Assembly (NCBI RefSeq): GCF_012530535.1 | Contig: NZ_CP051299.1 | Span: 310,001-374,000 of the forward strand | DNA: 64,000 nucleotides | DNA from: Microcella flavibacter | GTDB taxonomy: Bacteria > Actinomycetota > Actinomycetes > Actinomycetales > Microbacteriaceae | Reading direction: 5' to 3' | Shown: positions 21,557-30,121 of the stretch, piece by piece | Layout: each line of letters opens with the position of its first letter | How positions within the stretch are numbered: the stretch's first letter is position 1 | The notes under the pieces: model-generated | The model's database searches: none | What the model was told of the DNA's origin: nothing | Seen by the model: only the letters and a program-made list of their open reading frames with translations | Made by a program: the position numbers and the translations under genes

Positions 21557-22795
21557 ATGACCATGACTTCGCAGTCAATGAAGACGTGGGCCTACTCCGC
21601 GCGCGACGCCAGCGGCAAGGTCGTCAAGGGCAAGCTGGATGCTCCCACCGAGAGCGCCGTCGTCTCGCGCCTGCGCTCCATGAACATCGCCCCGATCTCG
21701 ATCGAGGAGTCGGCCGCGACGGGCCTCAACCGCGAGATCAGCATCCCGGGTTTCGAGAAGCGCGTGATTCTGAAGGACCTCGCGGTCGCGAGCCGGCAGA
21801 TGGCCACGATGCTCGCCTCGGGCCTCTCGCTCCTGCGCACGCTCACGATCCTCAGCCAGCAGACCGAGAACCCGAAGCTCGCCGAGGTGCTCGGCAAGGT
21901 GCGCAGTGACGTCGAGACGGGCTCCTCGCTCTCCGACGCCCTCCACCGGCACCCGCTCATCTTCCCGCGCCTTATGATCCACCTGATCAAGGCGGGCGAG
22001 ACCGGCGGCTTCCTCGACCGCTCGCTCGAGTCGATCGCGAGCAACTTCGAAGCCGACGTCAAACTGCGGCAGACGATCAAGTCGGCGCTCACCTACCCGA
22101 TCGCCGTGCTCTGCATGGCATTCGCGGCCGTCATCGCGATGATGATCTTCATCGTGCCGGTGTTCAAGGGCATGTTCGAGGGATTCGACAGCGAGCTGCC
22201 CGCGCCGACGCAGTTGCTCGTGACCCTCTCCGAGAACATGTTCTGGATCGTGCCGGTGCTGCTCGTCGTCATCGTGTCGTTCAACGTCTGGTGGCGGCGC
22301 AACAAGCACACCGACGAGGTGCGCTCGAAGGTCGACCCGCTGTTCCTCAAGATGCCCGTCTTCGGGCAGCTGTTCCGCAAGGTCGCGATCGCGCGGTTCT
22401 CGCGCAACTTCGCGACGATGATGGCGGCCGGCGTGCCCATTCTGCAGTCGCTCGCGATCGTCGGTGAGACCTCGGGCAACTGGGTCATCGAGCAGGCGCT
22501 CGTGAAGGTGCAGGACAGCGTGCGCACCGGCCGCTCGATCGCCGCGCCCCTCATGGAGGAACCCATCTTCCCGGCCATGGTGACGCAGATGGTCTCCGTC
22601 GGTGAGGACTCCGGCTCGCTCGAGATCATGCTCGAGAAGGTCGCCGACTTCTACGACGAGGAGGTGCAGTCGACCGCCGAGTCGCTCACCTCGCTCATCG
22701 AGCCGCTCATGATCGGCGTCATCGGCGTCGTCATCGGCGGCATGATCGTGGCGCTCTACATGCCCGTCTTCTCGATCTTCGCTGAGATCGGCTGA
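21557..22795 (+). CDS. pilC: type IV pilus inner-membrane platform protein PilC (GspF family)
   Basis: 412 aa, full length. It has the two-repeat T2SSF layout: residues about 65-190 and 270-395 each carry the ASRQMATMLASGLSLLRTL / FSRNFATMMAAGVPILQSL signature, G-E-x-(T/S)-G segments (KAGETGGFLDRSL, SVGEDSGSLEIML) and hydrophobic segments (PIAVLCMAFAAVIAMMIFIV, PVLLVVIVSF, PLMIGVIGVVIGGMIVALYMPVF). It sits in the membrane and couples PilB/PilT motion to pilin subunits. The ATG at 21557 immediately follows the pilT stop; ATG 21563 is an alternative. A strong hairpin follows, ending the first pil unit. Confidence 0.95.
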   Translation: MTMTSQSMKTWAYSARDASGKVVKGKLDAPTESAVVSRLRSMNIAPISIEESAATGLNREISIPGFEKRVILKDLAVASRQMATMLASGLSLLRTLTILSQQTENPKLAEVLGKVRSDVETGSSLSDALHRHPLIFPRLMIHLIKAGETGGFLDRSLESIASNFEADVKLRQTIKSALTYPIAVLCMAFAAVIAMMIFIVPVFKGMFEGFDSELPAPTQLLVTLSENMFWIVPVLLVVIVSFNVWWRRNKHTDEVRSKVDPLFLKMPVFGQLFRKVAIARFSRNFATMMAAGVPILQSLAIVGETSGNWVIEQALVKVQDSVRTGRSIAAPLMEEPIFPAMVTQMVSVGEDSGSLEIMLEKVADFYDEEVQSTAESLTSLIEPLMIGVIGVVIGGMIVALYMPVFSIFAEIG

Positions 22796-22830
22796 GCCGA
22801 CGGGCTGTGCTCCGCTGATTATCGGCACTC

Positions 22831-22874
22831 GCGCGCCGCTCTCACCCCCGCACTGGGGGTTGAGGGCGGCGCGC
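22831..22874 (+). terminator. terminator after pilC
   Basis: Long GC-rich inverted repeat: GCGCGCCGCTCTCACCCCC (22831-22849) against GGGGGTTGAGGGCGGCGCGC (22855-22874), about 18 pairs with one bulge and a GCACT loop, 35 nt after the pilC stop. It separates pilBTC from the pilin transcript. Confidence 0.8.
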
Positions 22875-22888
22875 TAGTCGTTCCACCG

Positions 22889-22944
22889 CCCCGAAAGGGG
22901 GGTCTGACCAGGGAGAAAACCCCCCGAACACGGGATTACCCCGC
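22889..22944 (+). promoter_or_regulatory. pilA upstream elements (two tandem copies)
   Basis: CCCCGAAAGGGGGGTCTGACC at 22889-22909 (split here as CCCCGAAAGG and GGGGTCTGACC) and CCCCCGAACACGGGA then TTACCCCGC at 22921-22944 start 33 bp apart, about three helical turns. The second closely matches the element before pilB (17701-17724). A -10-like AGTATT is at 22960-22965. These look like binding sites for a regulator of pilus genes; the regulator is not in the window. Confidence 0.5.
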
Positions 22945-23038
22945 CCCCCGAGGCGACGGAGTATTGCTTCCGGGGGGCCACAGACTCAGCGCTCGTGTCC
23001 CACGCTCCATCACCTTCGACAGGAAAGAGACACCAGCC

Positions 23039-23449
23039 ATGTTCACCAAGATCAACACCTCGATCACCGAGCGTCTCGACGCCCGCCGCGCCGGCGACAA
23101 GGGCTTCACGCTCGTCGAGCTGCTCGTCGTCGTCATCATCATCGGCATCCTCGCGGCGATCGCCATCCCGGTCTTCCTCAACCAGCGCGAGAGCGCCTGG
23201 CGCGCCTCGGTCGAGTCCGACCTCAAGAACGCCGCCATCGCGGCGGAGACCTACGCCACCCAGGAGAACGGCTCGTACACCGATCTCGTAGTGGCGGACC
23301 TCACGGCCAACGGCTACGAGGCCACCGACGGGGTCACCGTCACCGTGACGTCGGCTGACACCAGCGGATTCGTCCTCGGCGCCACGCACCGGGACCTCAC
23401 GGGCGAGACCTTCTCGTACGACTCCGAAGCTGGCGGCCTGCAGGACTAG
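23039..23449 (+). CDS. pilA: type IV major pilin (PilA-like)
   Basis: 136 aa from ATG 23039 (AGGAAAGAG upstream); the frame is open further upstream, but that would add 25 residues without a binding site. A 22-residue basic leader ends ...RRAGDKG, followed by the class III signal FTLVELLVVVIIIGILAAIA, so PilD should cut between G22 and F23, with Glu at +5 (E27). The globular part, about 90 residues, is small. The gene stands alone between its own upstream elements and a hairpin, as expected for a highly expressed major subunit. It has no cysteine, unlike Gram-negative pilins with a disulfide loop. Confidence 0.95.
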   Translation: MFTKINTSITERLDARRAGDKGFTLVELLVVVIIIGILAAIAIPVFLNQRESAWRASVESDLKNAAIAAETYATQENGSYTDLVVADLTANGYEATDGVTVTVTSADTSGFVLGATHRDLTGETFSYDSEAGGLQD

Positions 23450-23462
23450 TAGTCCTGTACTC

Positions 23463-23501
23463 GCCGGCCCCGGCAGCCTCCCGAAGGCTGCCGGGGCCGG
23501 C
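23463..23501 (+). terminator. hairpin after pilA
   Basis: Perfect 16-bp stem GCCGGCCCCGGCAGCC / GGCTGCCGGGGCCGGC with a TCCCGAA loop. A second palindrome, CAGGACTAGTAGTCCTG (23441-23457), covers the pilA stop codon just before it. Together they probably end or protect the pilA transcript and lower expression of the minor pilins downstream. Confidence 0.8.
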
Positions 23502-23565
23502 ACACACCTGTCACACCACCGCTCCAACCGCAGCACCGCACGAGACACCGAGGGGGGTCGAACTC

Positions 23566-24942
23566 GTGATCACCAGCATCCGCCGCCGGCTCACCATCGC
23601 CGCGCACGACGACCGGGGCATGAGCCTGCCCGAGGTGCTCGTCGCGATGGTCATCTTCGCCATCATCTCGACCGGTCTGCTCTACACGATGCTCTCCGTG
23701 CTCTCGCTCGGCCGCGACTCCCGCGCCCGCGAGGTCGCCCTCAATCTCGCCGCGGAGGAGATCGACATCTCCCGCGGCTTCGCCGACGTCTTCGCCCTGC
23801 AGGACGCCACGCGGTCGCTCGACCTCAACGGCGACACCTTCACCGTCGCGCGCACGACCCGCTGGGTCTCCGACCCCGAGATCGACCTTCAGTGCGGCTC
23901 GGGCGGAGCCCCGCTGCGCTACAAGCGCGTCGAGGTCGAGGTCTCCTGGACCAACATGCGCGACGACGGCGCGACCGTCCGCACGTACACGGTCATCGAC
24001 CCGAAGAACCGCATCAACGATCCCACCAAGGGCACGATCCTCGTCTCCGTCCTCGGCGGTTCCGGGGCGGGCTCCGCCGGCGTGACCGTCACCGCGACGC
24101 CGGCGAGCCCCGCCGACGGCGCGACCGCCCTCGCCGAGGCGCCGCTGCCGACCGATGCGCAGGGCTGCACGTACATCCTCAAGGTCAACCCCGGCAACTA
24201 CAACGTCACCGTCTCCCGTTCCGGCTACGTCGACGTCGCGCAGAACGCGACCTCGACGATCACCGTCGGGGTCGAAGCCGGCGCCGCCGCCTCGGTGGGG
24301 TTCCAGTACGATCGCGCCGCGACGTTCACCGCGCAGTACGCCCCGGGCATCACAGGGCCTGCGCCGGTCATCCCGAACAACATGGTGACCACCTTCCTCA
24401 GCTCCTACGGTGCTCACCAGTCCACGGCGACCAACGCCAACATGACGCGGAACATCCCCCTCCACCCCTTCGCCGCCGGGTACGAGGCCGTCGCGGGCGC
24501 GTACGCCGCCCCGAACGAGGCGAACCAGGGATGCCTCGCGCCCGACCCGGCGGCCTGGCCGTCGACGGAGCAGGCGGGCGTGACCTACGTCGGGCGCCGC
24601 GCCGAGGCCGCTGCTGCCGTGCCCGGGGGCGCGACGACCATCGATGTGCCGATGGGCACCTTCCAGCTCACCGTCAACAGCGCCAACCGCTTCGTACGGG
24701 CGATCTCGCTCAACACGGGCCCCGGGCCCGGATGCGCGATCGCGATGGAGTACCGCTGGAACGAGCTGCCCTCGGGCACCACCCGCCTCGCGCTGCCCTA
24801 CGGCAGCTGGGAGATCCGCACCGGCAACAGCAGCGGCAGCCGCAACAACATCCCGGGCCTCGGAGCGATCCAGGCCGAGGGCACCGCGCTCCTCCCGGCG
24901 CTGCTGGGCGTCGTGACCCTCGACCCGCGGGTGCCGGAGTGA
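23566..24942 (+). CDS. large prepilin-like protein with carboxypeptidase-regulatory-like insert
   Basis: 458 aa from GTG 23566 (GAGGGGGGT upstream). A type IV prepilin N-terminus is clear: leader ending AAHDDRG, then MSLPEVLVAMVIFAIISTGL, with Glu at +5, so PilD should cleave after G18. Residues about 160-245 (GTILVSVLGGSGAGSAGVTV ... NPGNYNVTVSRSGYVDV) look like a carboxypeptidase-regulatory/PEGA-type beta-sandwich, and a second beta-rich part follows. This is a PilV-like minor pilin position, but the protein is much larger than typical minor pilins (150-200 aa). It is likely at the pilus tip, where a beta-sandwich could bind a surface. The next gene overlaps by GTGA. Confidence 0.85.
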   Translation: MITSIRRRLTIAAHDDRGMSLPEVLVAMVIFAIISTGLLYTMLSVLSLGRDSRAREVALNLAAEEIDISRGFADVFALQDATRSLDLNGDTFTVARTTRWVSDPEIDLQCGSGGAPLRYKRVEVEVSWTNMRDDGATVRTYTVIDPKNRINDPTKGTILVSVLGGSGAGSAGVTVTATPASPADGATALAEAPLPTDAQGCTYILKVNPGNYNVTVSRSGYVDVAQNATSTITVGVEAGAAASVGFQYDRAATFTAQYAPGITGPAPVIPNNMVTTFLSSYGAHQSTATNANMTRNIPLHPFAAGYEAVAGAYAAPNEANQGCLAPDPAAWPSTEQAGVTYVGRRAEAAAAVPGGATTIDVPMGTFQLTVNSANRFVRAISLNTGPGPGCAIAMEYRWNELPSGTTRLALPYGSWEIRTGNSSGSRNNIPGLGAIQAEGTALLPALLGVVTLDPRVPE

Positions 24943-25640
24943 ACCGCCTCGTCGCGCGCGTCGTGCGCCGCCTGCACCACGACGACAGGGGCTTCAGCCT
25001 GCCCGAGCTGCTGGTCACGATCTTCGTCCTGGGCGTGCTCAGCACCGTGGTCGTCTCCTTCTACGTCGCCATGACCGGGGCCTTCACCGAGGACCGCGCG
25101 GCGACCGACAGCACCTCGACCGCCTCGGTGGGCATGACCAACCTCACCCGCGTGATCCGCGCCGGCACCGAGATCCGCGTGCAGGGCCAGTCCCTCAACA
25201 ATCCCGTCTTCGTCGAGGCGCGCAATGAGGACCTCACGCTGCACGCCTACCTCGACACCGACAGCACCGATCCCCGCCCGATCAAGGTGCGCTTCTGGAT
25301 CAACGGCCAGCGCGAGCTGATGGAGACCCGGTGGGACAGCACGCGGGTGAACGGCTCCTACTTCGTCTTCAACACGACCCCGAGCTCGACGCGGGTCATC
25401 GCCCGCACGGTCGCGGCGCGAACCGGCACCGAGCCGTGGCTGTTCACCTACCGCACGCCCGACGGCACGATCATCCCGGTGCCGACCACCGGCTCGTTCA
25501 CGACGAACCAGCTGCGCAACATCGCCTCGGTGCAGGTGCGGCTCACCGTGCAGGCCGACGTCACGCTGCGCGCCGCACCGGTCACGCTGCAGAGCACCGT
25601 CGGCATCCCGAACCTCGGCATCTCGAGAGTGAGCCCCTGA
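24939..25640 (+). CDS. PilW-like minor prepilin
   Basis: 233 aa; GTG 24939 overlaps the previous stop by 4 nt and fixes the start despite the open frame upstream. The leader VNRLVARVVRRLHHDDRG is followed by FSLPELLVTIFVLGVLSTVV, a class III signal with Glu at +5 and expected PilD cleavage before F19. The periplasm-facing part is beta-rich and includes FWINGQRELMETRWD and VQVRLTVQADVTLRA. Its place between the PilV-like and PilX-like genes matches the tip-priming minor pilin set. It ends 2 nt before the next start. Confidence 0.85.
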   Translation: MNRLVARVVRRLHHDDRGFSLPELLVTIFVLGVLSTVVVSFYVAMTGAFTEDRAATDSTSTASVGMTNLTRVIRAGTEIRVQGQSLNNPVFVEARNEDLTLHAYLDTDSTDPRPIKVRFWINGQRELMETRWDSTRVNGSYFVFNTTPSSTRVIARTVAARTGTEPWLFTYRTPDGTIIPVPTTGSFTTNQLRNIASVQVRLTVQADVTLRAAPVTLQSTVGIPNLGISRVSP

Positions 25641-25642
25641 CA

Positions 25643-27433
25643 ATGCTGCGAATCCTGCGCGCCCGCCTGCGGGCGACGACCCGGCCCGACGACGAGGGCA
25701 TCGCCCTCGTGCTCGTGATCTCGATCGGCGCCGTGCTGACGATCATGATGACGGCGGCGATCGCCTACGGCCTCGGCGCGTTCCGCAAGGCCGACTCCGA
25801 CGCCTCGTGGAGCTCGGCGATGGCGGCGGCGTACGCGGGCATCGAGGAGTACCAGAGCCGGCTGGCGAACGACCCGACCTACCTGCAGTACGGCAACTCC
25901 GCCTCCCGCTTCACGAACGGCGCCGAGAACGAGTCGGGCGAGGCGAGCATCGTCTCGCTCCCCACCGGCACCGCCGAGAACCGGGCCTTCGGGGTCGGGG
26001 CCGCCGGCACGTGGGCCGATGTGCCGGGATCCGACGGCGAGGCCTCGTACCGCTACGAGATCGACAACTCCCAGTACTACGAGACCGGCACTCTCTACCT
26101 GCGCTCGACGGGCCGCGTCGGCGACGAGACCCGCACGATCGTGGCCGACCTGCGCCAGCAGGGCTTCATCGACTTCCTCTACTTCACCGACTACGAGATC
26201 CAGGATCCGGTGATGAGCGGCGACGCCGCCTCGTGCGTGCGGTACGCCTACGCGGGTCGCGGCTCGGGATGCAGCGAGATCGCCTTCGGATCGAACGACG
26301 TCGTCGACGGCCCCGCGCACTCCAACGACCGCATCCGCATCTGCGAGGCGCGCTTCAAGGGGGCGCTGACCACCTCGTACAACCCGTCGTCGGGCCTGCG
26401 GTACAACCCGCGCAACTCCCTCAACAACTCCTGCGGGGGGCAGGTCTTCGACCTGGCCGGGTCGCCGGCGTACAGCCCGGTCATCGGCATGCCGCAGACC
26501 AACTCCCAGCTCAAGCGCGAGGTGCGCAGCGACCTGGCGACCGAGGTTCCGCTGCCCGGGTGCCTCTACACCGGGCCCACGAGCATCCAGCTGAACGCCA
26601 ACGGCACGATCACCGTCCGCTCCCCGTGGACCCGCGCGACGCGCGTCACGGGCGATCCGGCGACGAGCGGATCGCAGCCCGCCGCCTGCGGCGCCATTGC
26701 CAGCCTGCGCTCGGCGGGCGGCGCCACCTTCACCCCGCCGGCCAACAACGTCATCTACGTGCAGAACGTGCCGACGGTGGCGTCCGATCCGAACTTCACC
26801 GCCTCCGGTTCGATGCCGTTCAGCGGCTTCGCGTGCAACGGGCTGAGCGGCAGCTCGCGCGTCGGCGGCGGCAGCGCGAACGGGTACGGCAACGGCATCG
26901 GCTACCCGACCACGAACGAGCGCATGACGCGCAACGACGCCTACGAGTGCCGCAACGGCGACGCCTTCGTGCAGGGAACCCTCGACGGGCAGCTGACGAT
27001 CGCCGCCGAGAACTACATCTACGTCACCGGCAACATCGTCTACGAGGACGCCAACGAGGACATGCTCGGCCTCATCGGCACCGATGCGATCTGGATCTGG
27101 AACCCGGTGAACTCCAGCAGCAACTCCGTGCTCGGCGGCTCCAACCGCCGGGTCGACGCGGCGATGCTCTCGGTGGCGCACACCATGCAGGTGCAGAACT
27201 ACGACCGCGGCGGCAACCGCGGTACGCTCACCGTCAACGGCGCGATCGCGCAGAAGTTCCGCGGCATCGTCCGCAGCGGATCGAACGGCTACGCCAAGAA
27301 CTACCTGTACGACGAGCGCCTGCGGTACACCGCGCCGCCCAAGTTCCTCTCCCCGGTGACCACGACGTACGGCGTGACGGTGTGGATCGAGGTCGGCAGA
27401 GCCTTCAACGGTGATGGCACGGTGGCGGGATGA
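25643..27433 (+). CDS. PilX-like pilus assembly protein with large exported domain
   Basis: 596 aa from ATG 25643. The N-terminus MLRILRARLRATTRPDDEGI precedes a single hydrophobic helix (ALVLVISIGAVLTIMMTAAIAYGLGAF) like PilX N-terminal domains, but without the exact GFxxxE prepilin signature (G-I-A-L-V-L, no Glu at +5). The remaining about 540 residues are a secreted, Asn/Ser/Gly-rich beta-structured domain with at least eight cysteines, including CVRYAYAGRGSGC and CRNGD. It is likely a pilus-associated or tip protein. Its stop overlaps the start of pilD (ATGA). The family of the large domain is not recognised. Confidence 0.75.
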   Translation: MLRILRARLRATTRPDDEGIALVLVISIGAVLTIMMTAAIAYGLGAFRKADSDASWSSAMAAAYAGIEEYQSRLANDPTYLQYGNSASRFTNGAENESGEASIVSLPTGTAENRAFGVGAAGTWADVPGSDGEASYRYEIDNSQYYETGTLYLRSTGRVGDETRTIVADLRQQGFIDFLYFTDYEIQDPVMSGDAASCVRYAYAGRGSGCSEIAFGSNDVVDGPAHSNDRIRICEARFKGALTTSYNPSSGLRYNPRNSLNNSCGGQVFDLAGSPAYSPVIGMPQTNSQLKREVRSDLATEVPLPGCLYTGPTSIQLNANGTITVRSPWTRATRVTGDPATSGSQPAACGAIASLRSAGGATFTPPANNVIYVQNVPTVASDPNFTASGSMPFSGFACNGLSGSSRVGGGSANGYGNGIGYPTTNERMTRNDAYECRNGDAFVQGTLDGQLTIAAENYIYVTGNIVYEDANEDMLGLIGTDAIWIWNPVNSSSNSVLGGSNRRVDAAMLSVAHTMQVQNYDRGGNRGTLTVNGAIAQKFRGIVRSGSNGYAKNYLYDERLRYTAPPKFLSPVTTTYGVTVWIEVGRAFNGDGTVAG

Positions 27434-28275
27434 CCGACCTCCTCGCCCTGCTGCCCCTGCTCGTCGCCCTCATCGGCGTGCTGGGGCTGCTCATCGGCTC
27501 GTTCCTCAACGTCGTCATCCATCGCGTACCGCGGGGCGAGTCGGTGGTGTCACCGCCGAGCAGCTGCCCGGGGTGCGGCGAGCGCATCGCGGCCTACGAC
27601 AACGTGCCGGTGCTCTCGTGGCTGGTGCTGCGCGCCAAGTGCCGGAGGTGCGGAGAGCGCATCTCGGCCCGCTATCCGCTCGTCGAGGCCGCCACGGGCG
27701 TCGCCTTCGCCGGGGTCGCCCTCGTGTTCCTGCCGCCCGTGCTCGGGGCGGCGACGACGCCAGACGCGCTCGCGGCGATCGCGCAGCTGCTCGCCTTCCT
27801 CGTGCTGGCCGGCTCCGCCGTCGCCCTCGCCGCCATCGACCTCGACACGCACCGCCTGCCGAACCCGATCGTCTACTCGACGGGCATCGCGGGCCTCGTG
27901 CTGCTCGCGCTCGCCATGCTCGGCGACGCGCAGGCGGGCGACCTGGGTCGTGCGCTGGCCGGCGCGGGCATCCTCTTCGCCTTCTACCTCGCCCTCGCGC
28001 TCGCGCGACCCGGCGGGATGGGGCTCGGCGACGTCAAGCTCGCCGCCGTGCTCGGGCTCTACCTCGGGTGGGTCGGATGGGGGGCCCTCGCAGTGGGGGC
28101 TTTCGCCGCCTTCCTCATCGGTGGCATCGTCGGACTGCTGCTGATCGCAGTACGACGCGCACGGCGCGGAACGGGCATTCCGTTCGGGCCGTGGATGCTC
28201 GCGGGGGCGTGGATCGGCATCGTCGCGGGGGAGCCGCTCTTCACGGGCTACCTCGGTGCGGTCGGGCTCGTCTGA
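27430..28275 (+). CDS. pilD: type IV prepilin peptidase (PilD/GspO family)
   Basis: 281 aa, bifunctional aspartyl peptidase of the membrane that cleaves prepilin leaders and usually N-methylates the new N-terminus. Two catalytic aspartates are placed as in the family: D137 in AAIDLDTHRLPN and D201 in GMGLGDVKLAA. The N-terminal cytoplasmic domain keeps both zinc cysteine pairs, C46-x2-C49 and C71-x2-C74, and the LIGSFLNVVIHR motif. There are about eight membrane segments. Overlapping start with the PilX-like gene. It should process PilA and the two prepilin-like proteins upstream, which carry the matching signals. Confidence 0.95.
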   Translation: MTDLLALLPLLVALIGVLGLLIGSFLNVVIHRVPRGESVVSPPSSCPGCGERIAAYDNVPVLSWLVLRAKCRRCGERISARYPLVEAATGVAFAGVALVFLPPVLGAATTPDALAAIAQLLAFLVLAGSAVALAAIDLDTHRLPNPIVYSTGIAGLVLLALAMLGDAQAGDLGRALAGAGILFAFYLALALARPGGMGLGDVKLAAVLGLYLGWVGWGALAVGAFAAFLIGGIVGLLLIAVRRARRGTGIPFGPWMLAGAWIGIVAGEPLFTGYLGAVGLV

Positions 28276-28325
28276 GGCCGACCGCCGCACAGCAGCGCAG
28301 CAGCATTCCTAGGGGGGAACAGCAC

Positions 28326-29372
28326 ATGAGTACATCCATCGTCGGAGTCGACATCGGCGGGGCGAGCCTTCGCGCCGTCGAAGTCAGCGGCGCAGACGGC
28401 GCCAAGCCGACCATCAGCCGCATCGCCGAGGTCGCCCTTCCGCCGGACGCCGTCCGCCGCGGCGAGGTCGTCGAGCCCAACACCGTCGCGGCAGTGCTGA
28501 AGAAGCTCTGGTCGACGGGCGGATTCTCGACGAAGAACGTCGTTCTCGGGATGGGCAATCAGAGGGTGCTCGCCCGCGATCTGTCGATGCCGAAGATGCC
28601 GCTCAAGCAGATCAAGGAGTCGCTGCCCTTCCAGGTGCAGGACATGCTACCGATGCCCGTCATGGATGCTGTGCTCGACTTCTACCCGGTCTCCGAGTCG
28701 ATGGGCGAGCAAGGGCCGGTGGTCAACGGCATTCTCGTCGCCGCGGTCAAGGAGGCCGTGCTGGCCAACGTCAACACCGTTCGCCTCGCCGGGCTCAAGC
28801 CCGTCGGCGTCGACCTCAACCCCTTCGCGCTCAGCCGTGTCATCGGTCGTACCGAGCACGGCGACGGCGCGATCGCCGTCGTCGACATCGGCGGCTCGAC
28901 GACGAGCATCCTCGTCATGACCGATGGCGTGCCCCAGTTCGTGCGCATCGTCGGTAGCGGCGGTGACGACATCACCCGGGCCGTCTCGACGCGCATGCAG
29001 ATCGAGCTGCCGGAGGCGGAGCAGGCCAAACGGGCTGTGGGTCTGACCGATCAGCCGATCCCTGAAGAGCAGCGTCCGGCGCTCGAAGCCGTGTACGCGG
29101 CGGCCGGTGAGCTCGTCTCCAACATCCGCAACACGATCACCTTCTTCGACTCGACGCACGAGAAGCGGCGCGTCGTCCGCATCGTGCTCGTCGGCAACGG
29201 CGCGCGACTCGCCGGGCTGCCGAAGGCCCTCGCCGACTACACCCGCGTGCCGGTGACCTACGCCGACCCGCTCGGGGGCATCCCGCTCAGCGGTGCCGCC
29301 CAGAAGGCCGACCCGGCCGGACAGCACTCGCTCTCGCTCGCGCTCGGCCTCGCACTCGGAGCCGCCGCGTGA
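28326..29372 (+). CDS. pilM: type IV pilus assembly protein PilM
   Basis: 348 aa; ATG 28326 follows AGGGGGGAA, and the much longer open frame upstream is the shadow of pilD. It has an actin-like ATPase fold: phosphate-1 motif VGVDIGGASLRAVEV at the N-terminus, phosphate-2 AVVDIGGSTTSILVM, and adenosine motif IVLVGNGARLAGLPKAL near the C-terminus, plus the PilM insert with MPKMPLKQIKESLPFQVQDM. PilM is the cytoplasmic platform linking PilN to the PilB/PilC motor. Next gene overlaps by GTGA. Confidence 0.93.
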   Translation: MSTSIVGVDIGGASLRAVEVSGADGAKPTISRIAEVALPPDAVRRGEVVEPNTVAAVLKKLWSTGGFSTKNVVLGMGNQRVLARDLSMPKMPLKQIKESLPFQVQDMLPMPVMDAVLDFYPVSESMGEQGPVVNGILVAAVKEAVLANVNTVRLAGLKPVGVDLNPFALSRVIGRTEHGDGAIAVVDIGGSTTSILVMTDGVPQFVRIVGSGGDDITRAVSTRMQIELPEAEQAKRAVGLTDQPIPEEQRPALEAVYAAAGELVSNIRNTITFFDSTHEKRRVVRIVLVGNGARLAGLPKALADYTRVPVTYADPLGGIPLSGAAQKADPAGQHSLSLALGLALGAAA

Positions 29373-30121
29373 GCGCCCGCGGCACCGCGAGCGCCGGCGA
29401 CCTCGTCATCGGCGGGATGCCGCGGGTCGACCTGCTGCCGAACGAGGTGCGCGTCGCCCAGCGCGGCGCCCGTCAGCGGGTGTGGCTCGGCGTCGCCGTG
29501 GTCGGCGCGCTGCTCATCACGGCCGGCGGGTACGGCGCGGCGAAGGTCACCTCCCTCGCGGCGGCCCTCGAGCTCTCGCGCGAGCAGGACCGCACGGTCG
29601 AGCTGCTCGCCGCCCAGTCGGAGTACTCCGAGCTGCGCACGCTGACCGGAACCCGGCAGGCGCTGCAGGACGCGCGCATCGCCGGCGCCTACTCCGAGAT
29701 CGACTGGATGGCCCGGGTCGCCGAGGTGCAGGCGGCGCTGCCCGCCGACGCGGTGATCATCGAGATGGCGCTCGACAGCGGCGATTCGATGGTCGCCTAC
29801 CCGCAGCCGACGACGCCGTTCTCCGCTCCCGTGAGCGCCGTCATGACGTTCACGGCCGTGACCCCGACCGTCCCGCGCGTCGCGGACTGGCTCGACGCCC
29901 TCGAGACGTCGGTGACCGGGTTCTCGGCGGCCGGCACGAGCGGCGTCTCGTGGGCGGAGGACGTCCAGCTCTACACGACCGGCATCGCCGTCGGCGTGAC
30001 GCAGGGCGCGTGGAGCGGCCGGTACATCCCCGACGAGGTGATCGCCGCCGCGCAGGATCAGGCGGCCGAGCCCGTCGAGGCGACCGACGAGACGACCGAC
30101 GCGGCAGGAGGAACCCCGTGA
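29369..30121 (+). CDS. pilN: type IV pilus assembly protein PilN
   Basis: 250 aa from GTG 29369, overlapping the pilM stop. A short cytoplasmic segment contains RVDLLPNEVRVAQRGARQR, the PilN-type INLLP motif that binds PilM. One membrane helix (LGVAVVGALLITAGGYGA) and a coiled-coil/ferredoxin-like outer domain follow. The C-terminal tail is acidic (EPVEATDETTDAAGG). It probably pairs with PilO to form the alignment complex. Confidence 0.87.
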   Translation: MSARGTASAGDLVIGGMPRVDLLPNEVRVAQRGARQRVWLGVAVVGALLITAGGYGAAKVTSLAAALELSREQDRTVELLAAQSEYSELRTLTGTRQALQDARIAGAYSEIDWMARVAEVQAALPADAVIIEMALDSGDSMVAYPQPTTPFSAPVSAVMTFTAVTPTVPRVADWLDALETSVTGFSAAGTSGVSWAEDVQLYTTGIAVGVTQGAWSGRYIPDEVIAAAQDQAAEPVEATDETTDAAGGTP

